Source: Ligustrum vulgare (Eukaryota; Streptophyta; Magnoliopsida; Lamiales; Oleaceae). From it: a stretch of DNA of 64,000 nt. The stretch is from assembly GCA_963555705.1 (NCBI GenBank), contig OY743187.1:18242133-18306132 (forward strand), written 5' to 3'. Position 1 is the stretch's first letter. The number at the start of each line of letters is the position of its first letter. Below the pieces are notes generated by a model. The model was not told the DNA's origin and ran no database searches. It saw only the letters and a program-made list of their open reading frames with translations. The translations under genes were made by a program, and so were the position numbers. Positions 22,065 through 34,151 of the stretch are shown one piece after another.

Positions 22065-22411
22065 GAGTGTCATCTCACATTGACTAATTATTTACTATCA
22101 ATTTTTATCTTAATCTACCTTTTATCTAAATTAATGTGTACCTATTATCAAATCAGGATTTTTATCATGTCCAAATTAAATTTATATTAAATTAACCTAA
22201 TTAATCTAATTTGATAAACTTTTGAAATTAAGTTGTTAGAAAATTCGATTTCACTTAGGTTATTTGATATTCACTCAATCCAACATTATTAAAATCCTCT
22301 CATATATGTACCAAATTAACCAATTTTAGCTAATTCTCGAGCAAAACTAGCCCTATTCTCATGCTCAAATTTACTATATTCCTATGTAAATTCATACATA
22401 TGTAAAAGCAT

Positions 22412-22835
22412 TGTTGGAGAGAATTTTCAAATTGTTTGGACATTGATATTTGAATAGTCACGACTCAAATGAAGTGTTACAACTCTTTTGATTGATTACA
22501 CAACCTTTGGTGTTGCAACATTTACAATCTTTGGTGAAAGGTTGTGTGTTACAACCTTTGGTAAACTGTTGTGTGATTATCTATAAATATAGATTCCTTC
22601 CTTGATGAAAACGTAGACTTAAAAAATGAAATGTTGACATTGGAATCATGGAATGCCACATTATTCTTCACCCCCCCCCCCCAAACAATTGCTTTTATCT
22701 TTTTAAACTCGTTCTTGCTTTGTAATCTGAAAACACAAACGCGCGAGACTCTCGTGATTGATTTAATCTCTCCTTTGTATTCGGGATGTTCTTTGTTAAT
22801 GCTTTACACAAACACCATTACAAACTTTTTCAACA
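22412..22835 (+). mobile_element. copia-like LTR (solo or truncated)
   Basis: Starts TGTTGGAGAGAATTTTC and carries a cluster of ACAACCTTTGG-type motifs followed by the TATA box CTATAAATATAG at about 22581. The segment then has a C run and a TTTGTATTCGGG region, ending near CAACA at 22835. The start and layout are LTR-like. The right end is uncertain because I find no matching target duplication. Confidence 0.55.
22499..22592 (+). promoter_or_regulatory. ACAACCTTTGG motif cluster and TATA box in LTR
   Basis: ACAACCTTTGG occurs at 22500 and 22551, a variant ACAATCTTTGG at 22525 and an inverted copy (AAAGGTTGT) at about 22537. CTATAAATATAG follows at 22581. The arrangement parallels the palindrome arrays in the other LTRs of this window. 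Confidence 0.65.
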
Positions 22836-22923
22836 CTAGATGATCATATTACATCTGAATGAGTTGTTGTGCACTACGCACAAACATCCTAAATCCTATG
22901 TGTTCAACCATAGATTTGGGATA

Positions 22924-23247
22924 TGTAACGACCCGACTCCCTCGTTGGGGCCTTCTCCTAGTCGTACTCACGGTCTTTCCACTCCCTCCTGGTCGCCCTT
23001 GTCCTCAAGGGCTGCCAGCCTCGTTTCCATGAAGTGGATTATTGCCTTCCGCAGGGATCGAACTTTGTACCTAAGGGTTTAAGAATCTTTGTACTTAACC
23101 CTACAAGGTTCGATCCCTGCGGAAGGCAAGAATCCATTTCATGGAAACGAGGCTGGCAGCCCTTGAGGTCCAGGACGACCAGGGGGGAGTGGAAAGACTG
23201 TGAGTATGACTCGGAGAAGGCCCCAACGAGGGAGCCGGGTCGTTACA
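22924..23247. repeat. 324-bp fold-back with ~150-bp arms and LTR-like ends
   Basis: The sequence from TGTAACGACCCG folds onto the one ending CGGGTCGTTACA; the arms match over most of their length with a short loop near 23085. The outer 12 bases resemble the ends of Tekay LTRs. Both arms contain GGTTCGATCCC in opposite orientation, which fits a Pol III B-box, but no tRNA structure or A-box is seen. It sits directly before a gypsy integrase fragment. Confidence 0.85.
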
Positions 23248-23248
23248 G

Positions 23249-23878
23249 AAGATGTCGATCGCCAATTTATTGGGATGAAGTTGGCGAGAGGAAAATTATT
23301 GGGTTCAGAATTAATTGAGAAAACAGTGTAGGCTATCGAGAAGATCAGATTACAGATTAAAGCTGTCCAAGACAGACAGAAAAGCTATGCCGATCAAAGA
23401 AGAAAAGACTTAGAGTTTGAGATTAGAGAGAGTGTTCTTGAAAGTAGCTCTTATGAAGGGTACTTTTCTTTTCGGTAAGAGAGGGAAATTAAGTCCTCGT
23501 TTCATCGAACCAATTGAAATACTAGAGAAAGTGGGTAATGTGGCTTATTGTTTGGCTTCGCCACCAGAACTTGCAGCTGTTCACAATGTTTTTCATGTTT
23601 CCTTATTGAGAAAATATGTTCATGATCCTAATCATGTGGTGAATTATTAGTCTCTTGCAGTTCAGAAAGACTTATCTTATGAAGAGGCACTTATGTGCAT
23701 AGTAGAGAGAAAAGTCCATGTCTTAAGAAATAAAGAGATTCCTTTAGTCAAAGTCCAGTAGGGTAGACACAATAGTGATGAGGCTACTTGGGAAAAGGAA
23801 GAGGAGATCCTAACCAAGTATCCAGAAATCATAGATCAAGTAAGTTTAAATTTTGAGGACGAAATTATTTTAGGGGAG
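23249..23878 (+). pseudogene. Tekay-like gypsy integrase C-terminus, decayed
   Basis: The frame gives YWDEVGERK, then FGKRGKLSPRFIEPIEILEK and VHNVFHVSLLRKYV, the same region as 4744-5340 and clearly related. Stops interrupt it near 23311, 23648 and 23759. It ends at the TTTTGAGGACGAAATTATT and purine tract preceding the LTR. Confidence 0.85.
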
Positions 23879-24994
23879 TAAGGTTGTAGCGTCCAAAAAT
23901 TTTTACGCATTAAATAATTATTTTAAAATTATGAAAACGTGTCGTTGCGATCTCACCCATTTTTAATTTAAAGTCGTGACGTATTCGTCTAGCCGAGTCG
24001 AGAAATATCGAGTCCAACTCGATTTTAAATAAATCCGAGTTTCTAAAATTATATCATTTTATTTATTTATTTAAATTATTCAATCCAAAATCGTTTTAAA
24101 TTCCAAAATTTTATGAAGCTCATTTTATCAGATCCATTTTCTTACTCAATTGATTTACACGTATTATTTTTCTCGAATTCCATGTATTGCTTGTCAAGAT
24201 TTCCAAAATGCCTAATCAACCTATACTACCACCAACTTCCACCAACCACATCAATCACATGCCCTATCAATTCTCATACTCTACATCACCAACTCATTCC
24301 TCACCAACCTACTCCATATTATACATCATCAGAATTTCCTCTCCCTGCACCAACCACAATTCTGATTTCCCAACTTTTACGAAGCCACCCTCACGCAGCC
24401 AAAGCTCGACCAAGAACCACCACCCAACCGCCTGCATCACCACCATTTTCGTCCACTGCACAGCCACAATCGAAGCACTCACACAACCTAACACCACCAT
24501 TTGAATCATTTCATCACCACAACCAAACCACGGCCAGCCCCCATCGCCTGCACCCAAGCTCCACTGCACCATCAGCCACCACCACCCGCAAGCTCCAACC
24601 CACCATTTCCAAATCATGCTCATCACCCACGAAACTAATGCATCATCACCTCAACCATCAAACCATTCCCACAACAATCGGCTACCGCCGACACGACACT
24701 CAGCCAGCCACGGTTCCAACTCAATAATACCACCAAATCAACACAAAAACCCAAGAAATAGAAGAAGCCGGAACTTACCTCAACCCTTGACCCATTTCAA
24801 CCGGATTTACCACCGGAAATCGCAACCTCCAGCCTCGTTTTGCACCTCGGTCTTGACACCCAATCTCGTACAAACCTGGACCCCTCCTTGGCCGCCTCTT
24901 GCCGCGACCCTGTGGCGGCGTTCTGCCGGCCAATCGCCGGCTGTGGCGCCGGGTTGGAAGAGGGGCTCGTCGCCCCTGCTCGCTCTCAATCAAT

Positions 24995-25094
<100 letters not shown>

Positions 25095-25442
25095 TATGTA
25101 TGTATTATGTTATATATTTTTAGTTTGAAAAATTATATTTTAGTCCCCAATTTTTAAAATTATTTATTTTAGTCCCTTTTAGTTTAAAATGATTTATTTT
25201 AGCACCTGAAGTTTTAAAATTCTTCAAATAAGTCATTTTGAGTTTTAAACTATTCATTTCAGCCCTCAAGTTCTTTTTTAAATGATTTTAATCTGTCCCT
25301 TTATTTTAAAAATCAATTATTTCAATCCCTACCATTTAATATCCATTTTGAGCTTCCACCTAATTTTTGAAAGTTCCATTTTAGTCCCCAAAGTTTAAAG
25401 GTATTTATTTTAGTCCTCCAACTTTCAAATCATCAATTTCAG

Positions 25443-26424
25443 TGGGGGTGGACGTGGTTCGGTTTGGTTCTGGTTCCAAAAGAACCAAATCAAACCATAA
25501 ATCGATGATTTTTTACTAAAGGTACCAATTAGTTTTTTTAAAGATATGGAACCAAATCGGAATCAAAACGCTCGGTTTTGGTTAGGTCTAGTTTGGTTCT
25601 GGGACCATTACTTGAATTTTTAAACAATAAATACAAATGAAAACCTGTTTTTATCCTCTTCTTCATTAGAATCCATCTACATCAATACTAAATAGAAAAT
25701 AAAATTTTTAGTTAACAAAATAAAAATTTAGAAAAGTTAACATATTATCCAAGTCAAAGAAAAAGAAACTCGCCTAAAGGAAGCTCGCCGACTAGTTGAA
25801 ACTTAGAGAATAGAATATAAAGACTGTTTAGACTTATAGTTACATGTTACAATGAAGTTCTGAGTCTCATTCTACCGTAGTGCCGTGTGAGTTAGGGATG
25901 GATTTGCAACTTGAGTTTGGGTTAACTCTTGAGAATTGACGAATTGAGCTAAGGTTTATATATACATAAATTTTAAAAAATAAACATATATGCCGTCGAT
26001 GGTGACTAAGGAGTGCAACGATTGCTGTATTATAGGAGTGCAAGTAATGCCGTGTGAATGCACGTCTATAATTGAAAAGAAGAAAAATGAATTAAAATTA
26101 GAATTTAGATTTATAATTTAAAATATTTGTCTAATATGAAATGAGATAAAATGTATGGTAAATAATATTTTTGTACATTTCACAGTTATAATTTCAAATT
26201 TGAATATTTTGGTGAGATGAATATCCACTAATTTGAAATATATATATTGAGTTTGGTTCTTGGTTTTGGTTTTGGAAAGAGAACCAGAACCGAAACCAAA
26301 TGGTTCTTGATTCTAAGAACCAAACCCTTATTTTTTTATTTATTTTTTTATGTAGAACCGAACCAAACCGTTTGGTTTGGTTCTGGTTTGGTTTGGTCTG
26401 GTTCGGGTATTTTGTCCACTCCTA
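25443..26424. mobile_element. hAT-type non-autonomous element, 982 bp, 8-bp TSD AATTTCAG
   Basis: TGGGGGTGGAC at the left and GTCCACTCCTA at the right are imperfect terminal repeats. AATTTCAG is duplicated exactly at 25435-25442 and 26425-26432. Subterminal parts are rich in GGTTCGGTTTGG and CCAAACC motifs, as in many hAT elements. No transposase. It is inserted in the Tekay LTR and is therefore younger. Confidence 0.92.
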
Positions 26425-27299
26425 AATTTCAGTCTCCAAATTGTAATTTATCATTTTTAAACTATCAATTTCAAAAGACTAATTTAATTTATTTTTCTAA
26501 TTGGATAGACGATGCGTACGGGGATTTAAAGGATTGAAGTCATTTCCTGCTCGATTTTGGACTCGTTGAAATTAAGGTTGACTCGCCCCTATTAATTGAT
26601 TTAAATTATGATTGCATGTGAATGTGTATGTTATGTGACTTATGTGAAAGTCATTTTTATGAAAAGAGACGAGAATGTATTTCTTCGAAAATATTTATGT
26701 TGTTATGCAGATTTTGGAGTGGGTGGCAAGTGATGGATAATTGTGGCAATAGTCGTTAAATAATTGAGAATTTTATTTTGATGATCCATATTTCTAAACT
26801 TTGGTTATTTTTTAGATTTTCAATTATTTGAGAAATTATGGCATTGCCGAATATTTTGTATTATTAATGGCTCGATTCGTTACTTTGAATTGGTTCATAA
26901 ATGTTTTTGAATTTTATCGACCATTACAGTTTATTTAATGTTGCCAAAAAAATGAATTTCAGTTATTTCTTCCGCTAGAATATTATTTTAAAGTTTAGAC
27001 CAGAAAATGACGTGGTGAACCGGGTATTTAGAACTTGGGGCGTTAAGGGATACACTTTTGACATTATTTTACCAATACAACCGAGAATAGAAACAATGGA
27101 TTGACATTTGCCAGTCATTTCAATATTTCACAAAAACCTGTGGTTGCATTAGTTGTTTTTCTGATGCACAAAAGTTGAAGTAAATCAATTCAAAAATTCT
27201 CCTTTAGACAACATATTACACACAAACTTATAGTGATTTCTTTCCATTCTTCTTTCACACAATCCACACTCCAAAAAACTACAACAAACATGGTGGACC

Positions 27300-27404
27300 A
27301 GCACAGTAGCAGTTTGCGATATCAACTCAACCAAAACTACGTGGAATAATTGGAAAGGGTTTACAGCAATTTATGATGTTGCGGCTATTCTTACTTCTAT
27401 TCAG
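27300..27404 (+). pseudogene. Fragment of RAD6/UBC2-type ubiquitin-conjugating enzyme
   Basis: The 12 codons 27369-27404 encode IYDVAAILTSIQ, identical as far as I recall to the segment after the active-site Cys in plant UBC1/UBC2 (RAD6 homologues), and are followed by a GTACGT donor. Upstream residues resemble the family only weakly (Asn-Asn-Trp instead of Gln-Asn-Gln-Trp), and no flanking E2 exons are found. In the intact gene this E2 ubiquitylates histone H2B. Here it is a relic beside the Tekay LTR. Confidence 0.6.
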
Positions 27405-28681
27405 GTACGTTGCTTTGGTTGACTTTAGCATGTGATTTTACTGCTCCAAGGAATCTGCACTGTCGACCTCTGTTGCATGAACACTTCAACTAGGATAACT
27501 TGTCTATGTTTGACACGTGTCGGACTCGTATCAAATACGACACTCTACCATGACCATTCTTCTATTTTTACAAGAGAAATCATATATTTCTTAACTCAAA
27601 ATTATTATTAAACAATTAGGCACTCACAGTTAAAAGATTTCAACGAAAAAATTAATAACGAGTATAAAACTAAATTTCTACTGTATAAATGAAGAATTTC
27701 ATAGATTTTAATTAATGTGTCAACATTTCATGTCGTTACTCTTTGAAAGATTGCGTGTTGATGTGTCCGAATCGTATCATATCGGATACACGTGTCGGTG
27801 TCGCTGCATCGTAGCTGCCAACTAAGATGATAAATTAGCTACCTTCTATGGAGATGGCATTTCTTTTATCGATTAGAATTGCAGATGGAGTGTGCATTAA
27901 TGCTCTTTAGAGCATCTTTAGTCGTGGTGTATTTTAGATCTAATTGATGATTTAGCACTTCAATTTGCCCGGAATCATCTCCAATGGGAAGGTGTATATT
28001 GGATGTAAATTAAGTTTTCGGTAGAAAATGTATATTCAGATGCAGATTTACATCTAATTTTGCACCTCGTGTGGCCCACTTCTGTGCGCACTTCTGTCTA
28101 GCATTCAGCGGCATTTAGCGTGTGAATGGTATGAATATATCCGAATATATGTGCATATATCCGGATATATCCCATTTTATGGGGATATAGGATAAATCAC
28201 TACCCAACAAGCACAATTCTTGCTGGGTTTATTTTAAAACTAAAATTAGTTTTTAAATTTCTTAACCAAATTTTAAAATATTAAAATTTTAGGTAACGTT
28301 CTGTTTGTATTTTATTTTGTATTTTCATTTTTGAAAATGTTTTATGTTCCCTGTTTTATTTTTGTTTTCAAATTTGCTGAAAACGCATTTGGTTTGTCAT
28401 TTCTGAAAACTGATTCTGAAAATGAAAAGCTGAAAAACATGTTCTGTGTGAAATTTTGCAGAATACTACTTTGAATATTTTTAAAGAATTTACTTGTGGA
28501 TTAAATTAAACAATCTAAATTGTTTAACTAATTTTTGTTCGACTAATTAATAATGTCATTAATGCTCAACTCCAAAAAATATTATAAGAAATTAACAATA
28601 TAATGTTTAAGTCCAAATTACTTCCCTAATACATGTAACTCAAATTAATCACAAGGTTTGACTAAACGAAATAAATTTCAA

Positions 28682-29165
28682 AGTCGTCTTGACCTTCTGG
28701 AGCAATCAATCCACATTTGGGTAACAATTTCTTCTCGCACTTGTCCCATTTGAGCTGTTTGACTCGCATCAAACTGTATGCGTTCTCGAGCATCACTTGA
28801 TTCAGGCACATCATCAAAAATCATATTCTCCACAAAATATTCTGTAAACAAATCGTCTAATACGTATTCTTGACGAATGAAGTTATGTATTGTTTAACAC
28901 GTAGTAGGAATGTGTCTTTACCTAATGAGAGAAAATTTGCTAATTAACTTCAGAATAGGAAACATGGCCTTCAACACTCTAATACTACGCTCGATTATGT
29001 TAAGTACGAGGAGTGTCGATAATTGAACAACTCTTCCTTTCTTCGTAGTTTTCCTCTCCCAGCATAATCACGTAGATGATAGCGAAATCCTCGATACGGG
29101 GCAAGAAAATTAGGTATGTTTGGGTAACCAACATCAACTATAGATACCAGTTTATTTCACCCTTC
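28682..29165 (-). pseudogene. PIF/Harbinger transposase, C-terminal half (DDE_Tnp_4-like), frameshifted
   Basis: On the minus strand from about 29150 the reading is VDVGYPNIPNFLAPYRGFRY, then HLRDYAGRGK and ELFNYRHSS. After a frameshift near 28990 it continues with the family's VIERSIRVLKAMFPILK and, after further breaks, FIRQEYVLDDLFTEYF to a stop at about 28682. The first block holds the catalytic D in the DxGYP context and the second the HSxxRNVIER Glu region of DDE_Tnp_4 transposases. Upstream exons with the first Asp are not recognisable. It is too broken to work. Confidence 0.85.
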
Positions 29166-29169
29166 GTAC

Positions 29170-30500
29170 GTAATCAGACTATTGGTGCTACTTTTGTGAG
29201 TCTTCCTAAATCAGATAATTAATCCACTTGTTGTATGGTCATCGAAAATGAAGATACATTTGTATAAGCTCTAGTTCAACTTATTTCTTTTTAAAGATTG
29301 CACATCTAGCAAATGAAACAATTTATATTAAAACCAATTCCTAACTAATCTACAGACTTGTTATTGATTTAAATGTGGGTTCTACATACTTGGTTTCGAG
29401 GGACTCAGATTATTTGGCATGACCTATACGAAACCAGTCATGTGTGACTAATCACAAAATCCATGTAATTTCTCTGTACATTTGGATGCAATGACATTCT
29501 TATTCATCATAAACTCTCAATTTTTTTCATAAACAATGTCACTCTCCATAATCAATAAATTCACAAAAACATGTAAGAGATTTTAACAAGATTCCGGAAA
29601 TCAAATGTGTTTCCTCCAAAACATACAACTGAATATGCAGAAGAATCAACCATGTTTGATTACACCGTACTTTCACCTACATGATTTTTTGAATTTGTGA
29701 GTTGTAACCAAATGGATTGGATTTTAAAAAGGAAATAGTCAATTTGATTATATTTTATTGACTGTTATTTGGTTTGAATTACTTAAAGTGGAGCAAAATG
29801 TGAGATGCCACAAATTTTAGGAGAAAATATAGCGACTTTTGACTATTTGTAATTCAGTTACCAAAAAAAATCGCTGCAAGTACTTTTGGCTTTATTTTAT
29901 ATGATGTCCAGTAGTAATAATATATAAAATAATGCATAGTATTTCATGAATTATTTTTAATTACTTGGTTATATGTGATTTTTTTCCACCACCATCCCCA
30001 TAATGAATATATACACTCATAACTTCATTCTGGCATATAAACATGGAAATCAGAAATACTCAGTTGCTAAACAATCTATATACTCAGTCAATTCATCAGT
30101 AAAGCATTCAAAAAAAAGAAAACCCAAATGATAAATACATACATCTATCTATCTATGTGCACATAGAACCATATATATGAACATAACAGGGATGAAAAGC
30201 GAGATTGGAGCAGTCTCTTATGTCTCAATCATCAGCAACCAATTCATCATCCAGCAGATGGCAAGTCTAGCAATATTTCTACTACTTATCATCAGTAAAA
30301 TCTTTTTAGGATCAAAAGAAATCTGTAAAACAAAATGCACTTCATTTACCTGAACTTAATCGGGAGGAAGCAAACGACACAAAAACAAAATGAAGAAAAA
30401 ATAATGTGAGTTATCCTAGTTGTAATATGTGGTCACAAAAACTCAATTTGAATTGCATTCCCTTTAAGCAAAATTAATTATATCTTCATTCATCTATCTC
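29170..30500. other. No gene recognised; probably Harbinger element remainder
   Basis: AT-rich, with stops in all frames. By position it should hold the 5' part of the transposase gene, but I cannot read one. Confidence 0.35.
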
Positions 30501-31129
30501 AGCCCAACTTCTTAGAGAGGGAATACTGATTTTAACAGTGACTCTGCAATATCGAGTTTTTTGTTAGCCCAAAATAAACTAACCAAGAGGGGGGGGGGGG
30601 TGAATTGATTTATAAAACTTTTTTGATAAATAATCTCAAACTTAAAAATCAATGGGTACAAGTATGAGCACTTAGTATTGCAAGTGACTAAACTATCAAT
30701 GTACTGTGCTATAAATGTGTAAACTAAATTTATAAGGCAATTATAGCACTTAGATATAATGTTGCACAATATAAATTGATAAAATAGAGTAAGTACAATG
30801 TAAGTAAGTAAAATGGATAAGAGAATGCAAACGCGATTTTAAGGTGGTTCAATCAACCAACGTGATCTACGTCCTCCGTTACCGAGCTCTCTGTCACGAG
30901 TAAGGTCAAATCCACTATATTGATAACTTACAACAAGGAGTATCGATTCCTTAAGTGACTTACAATAAGGAGCATTTATCTTTATGTGACTTTACAACAA
31001 GGAGCACCTATCCTATACAATCGAGTTTTCATAATGATCTCGAAACCATAAACAAAATACAAATGAGAATTTTACAATTGAATAAACTCTCTTAACAAAT
31101 GATATTGAAAATTTGAGGTTGTCTAACTT

Positions 31130-32630
31130 TTAATAATGGACTGTCACAGATGTGTCTGGACAATAACCAGTTAACAGTAATTCGTTAAGTTTGTTTAGCG
31201 CAATACCAGATGAATCTTGCTCAGACAGATTCGTCTGGATAGTAAAATGTAAACAATCAGAATAAATTGTGTAGAATAGTAAATAGACGAGAACACAATA
31301 ATTTGAGCTTAACATGGGAAAAAACCCTAATAGGGAAAACCCACGATTCGCATCCTGCGAACAAAAACAAATCACTATATAAGGAAAGTGTTTACACAAA
31401 TCAATCTAAACTACAGGATAAATCTACGCATAGACTTTATCAAACATCTAAGAAATAGATCATTCCCTGATCCTTCTGTGGCATGTAATGTGAGTTGGCG
31501 TCTCAACACTCTTCAATAGTTTTCTTTGACTCTACAACACTTTTCAGCAACACGAACTCCTATTCGATCTTGATCCAAACCTCCCATTTGATCTTCACGC
31601 TGAAATTCTTTCCTCCTCTAAGTGATTGAATCCTCCTCCCAGAGTATTGAAGTCACAACACAATTGAAGCTTTAATTATATTTGCACCACACGAAAATTA
31701 AGCTTCAAGACTTCGAAAGTGGACGTGTATTTTTGTAAGCACCACACGAATTTTTGATTCTACACGTCACACAAAAAACGTCCCGTTTTTCTTCTCTTTA
31801 TAGTGCAATTAGGTTTTCTTGATTCCCAAGTTTTCCTTATTGCATAAGATCTCCACTACCTGCAAAACATGGGAGAGATAATTAGTAAAAGGTAAGATAA
31901 TCATCCTTAAATAAATCTTACCATGAATAATGATAATGATAAATCATAGAAGATCTTACATTTATCAATCAAGTGATAAACCTTGATATTTATCACCATA
32001 TTTTCGGCCCCTATGAATATTCTTCACAATCAAGATTTTCGACCTTATAAACTTACCATATGCAAAGATAACATTAAAAATATTCTTATCAAGAATATAC
32101 TTACCATATCTTGAATAAGCTTGAGTATCAAGAATAAACACAAAATATATCACAAGATAATCGCATCAATATTTCGAGATTATGATCCTAATATACTCGG
32201 CCAATCAGAATATTTTAACAAGACTTAAAATCTAATGAAAATGATTATAAGTGATAAGATATAATTTCAAGCCAAGTAACATATTATCACAATTCTTATC
32301 ACAAAAAATAAGTGATAGACTTCTACCATTATCACAATACTTATCATATAAGATAAGCAACAAATATTATCTCCAAAATATTATCACAATATTTCTTGTC
32401 ATTATCATAGAAGATAAGCAACAAATATTATCACAATATATAGGAGATAAAGTCAATATTACGTCCAAGAAATGTTTAAGTAATTTAATTAAACTTAATA
32501 AATTACTAAATAAAAATATTTAGTAATAAACTAAATTTATCAAATTACAAACATATAGGAAAATAGAAAATGCCAATAAATATAACTTAAAATAAGTTAA
32601 CAGATATGATCAAGTCAAGTATGTTTGAGA
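31130..32630 (-). mobile_element. Second copia-type LTR (minus strand) inside the first
   Basis: On the minus strand it contains TATATAGTGATTTG, TTCGCAGGATGCGAATCG and GGGTTTTTTCCC (31390-31300), the downstream LTR signature common in plant copia elements. Ends are approximate: near CTGTGACAG at 31140 and TGTTAACTTATTTT near 32605. No clean target duplication found. Confidence 0.5.
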
Positions 32631-32843
32631 GTTTTAGGATAACACTTCAATAGATAGCAAATATTTAAAGTTCAAGTGTTTATGAAAACTTTGATAAATG
32701 ATATGAGATAGTTTTGCTTGAATCAAAGTTTTTCAACCAATGATCTCTCTTTTCAAATAATACTTAGTTAAGTATGAAGAGAAATATATACTTCAATAAG
32801 TCTTTGGTGATTAAGAACTCAATCAATGATCAATAATGAAGTA

Positions 32844-33373
32844 AGGGTCCGTTTGATAGCGAGGGTGGGATTTGGGTGGAAAGAAAATGAATTTCAGGGA
32901 ATTGAATTCTAGGTAATTGAATTACTGGGAATTAGAAGTTTAATGTGTTTGATTGGTTTAATTTTCTAGGTGGAAAAAGTAGGAAATTTTCCAACTTTTG
33001 TTGTTTGATTGACATAATTTTCTATGGAAAATAAAATAATTTTTTGCTATTTTAATCAAATTTTTTTTTTTACTTTTTAAATATATTTGCACTTGATGAT
33101 GATAATGTTATTTTTTGAAAAGAAAATAAGTCAATTAACAACAACAAAATTGATTAAACGTGTCCAAAATCATTTTCCATCTATCATGGAAAACATTTTT
33201 CCACCAAAACCCAAAGAAAATCTTTTCCACCAAATCAAGGAAAATGGAAGAAAAAGTGGGGTCCGCAGAAAAAGTTTTACATGGAAAATTTTGTCAAACA
33301 AACAAATCAAAAATGGGAATTGGAAAACATATTCCATTTTCCATGGAAAATTTTGTGTAATCAAACGGACCCT
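32844..33373. mobile_element. MITE, 530 bp, 14-bp perfect terminal repeats
   Basis: AGGGTCCGTTTGAT at the left is mirrored by ATCAAACGGACCCT at the right. The long subterminal parts are also inverted (GGAAAATTTTCCA-type stretches). No transposase. Target duplication is ambiguous. The element at 35371-35817 is a diverged relative. Confidence 0.8.
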
Positions 33374-33552
33374 AAGAGTAATGAGTTTTTCTTCAAAATA
33401 GAATTCTTGATAAATATATGAAAAGTTTTGATCATCAAGAAATTCTTTGCAATAAATGAAATAGAATGTAAAACAAAGTAAGTTCAATGATTTTCCTAAT
33501 CAATTTCTCTCTTAATTGCTCTTGTGGTTGTTAGAATTGAATGCAAGAGAAA

Positions 33553-33735
33553 TGACTATTTATAGATCAAGAAAATGAGCTGCAGGAACTTTCGGTCAAC
33601 CATTTCTACACTTTCGGTCGACCGAAAGTTCAAAACTAGCCGTTATACTATTTGAGCCGTTAGACTTTCGGTTGAGCAAACAATTTTGATCGATCATACT
33701 TTCGGTCGATTAAGAGAGTTTCGGTCGACCGAAAT
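33553..33735 (-). promoter_or_regulatory. TTTCGGTCGACCGAAA palindrome cluster upstream of TATA box
   Basis: Full palindromes at 33611-33628 and 33719-33735 and half or variant copies at 33589, 33665 and 33699. On the minus strand they lie 25-180 bp upstream of CTATAAATAG (33555-33566). Confidence 0.7.
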
Positions 33736-34151
33736 AGTTAATTTTGGAATTTTTATTTTTATATCAAAAAGCTTATTTTTCCAAAATCTATTTCATGTTA
33801 TGATTTGAAAATTCATTTTTATGCAAGTAATGATTTTTAAAAATAATTTTGAGTTTTATGAACTTCCTAAAAATTGATGAGTCGATACCTTTACAAAAGA
33901 GTTGAAATTTTTCAACATAAATCTTCTAAAGCTTTAATTTTCGGTTTTCGACGATCTTGTTAACTTCAAATCTCTTTTATGATTGCTTTGTACTTCAATG
34001 GATGACGATTTTGATTTCGGAGTATTCAATTGACACATATATGATAAAACTCAAGAATTGAAACCATTAGTAATATAAGAGATCTTGTTTGTTATAATCA
34101 AAACAATATATACATGAATAATCATAGATCAACATTTTTAACGGGGAAGGT

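Larger units (their letters stand above)
30562..34134 (-). mobile_element. copia (SIRE/Maximus-like) LTR on minus strand, interrupted by two insertions
   Basis: Read on the minus strand it starts TGTTGATCTATGATTATTC at 34134. It then has the palindrome cluster (33735-33589) and a TATA box CTATAAATAG (33555-33566). The R/U5-like section at 30910-30760 has GAGCTCGGTAACGGAGGACG and the C run before TTGGTTAG is at ~30590, ending TAACA at 30562. A degraded PBS-like GATATTGCAGAGTC follows. It is interrupted by a solo LTR (about 31130-32630) and a MITE (32844-33373); the net length is about 1.5 kb. Confidence 0.55.

Noticed and set aside
23095..23120. Possible tRNA gene (GGTTCGATCCC B-box)
   Set aside because: T-stem pairing fails after three pairs and no A-box or cloverleaf is found; the element is an inverted repeat.
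24113..24727. 204-residue Thr/Pro/His-rich frame
   Set aside because: Lies inside a Tekay LTR, low complexity, a competing long frame on the other strand, no domain.
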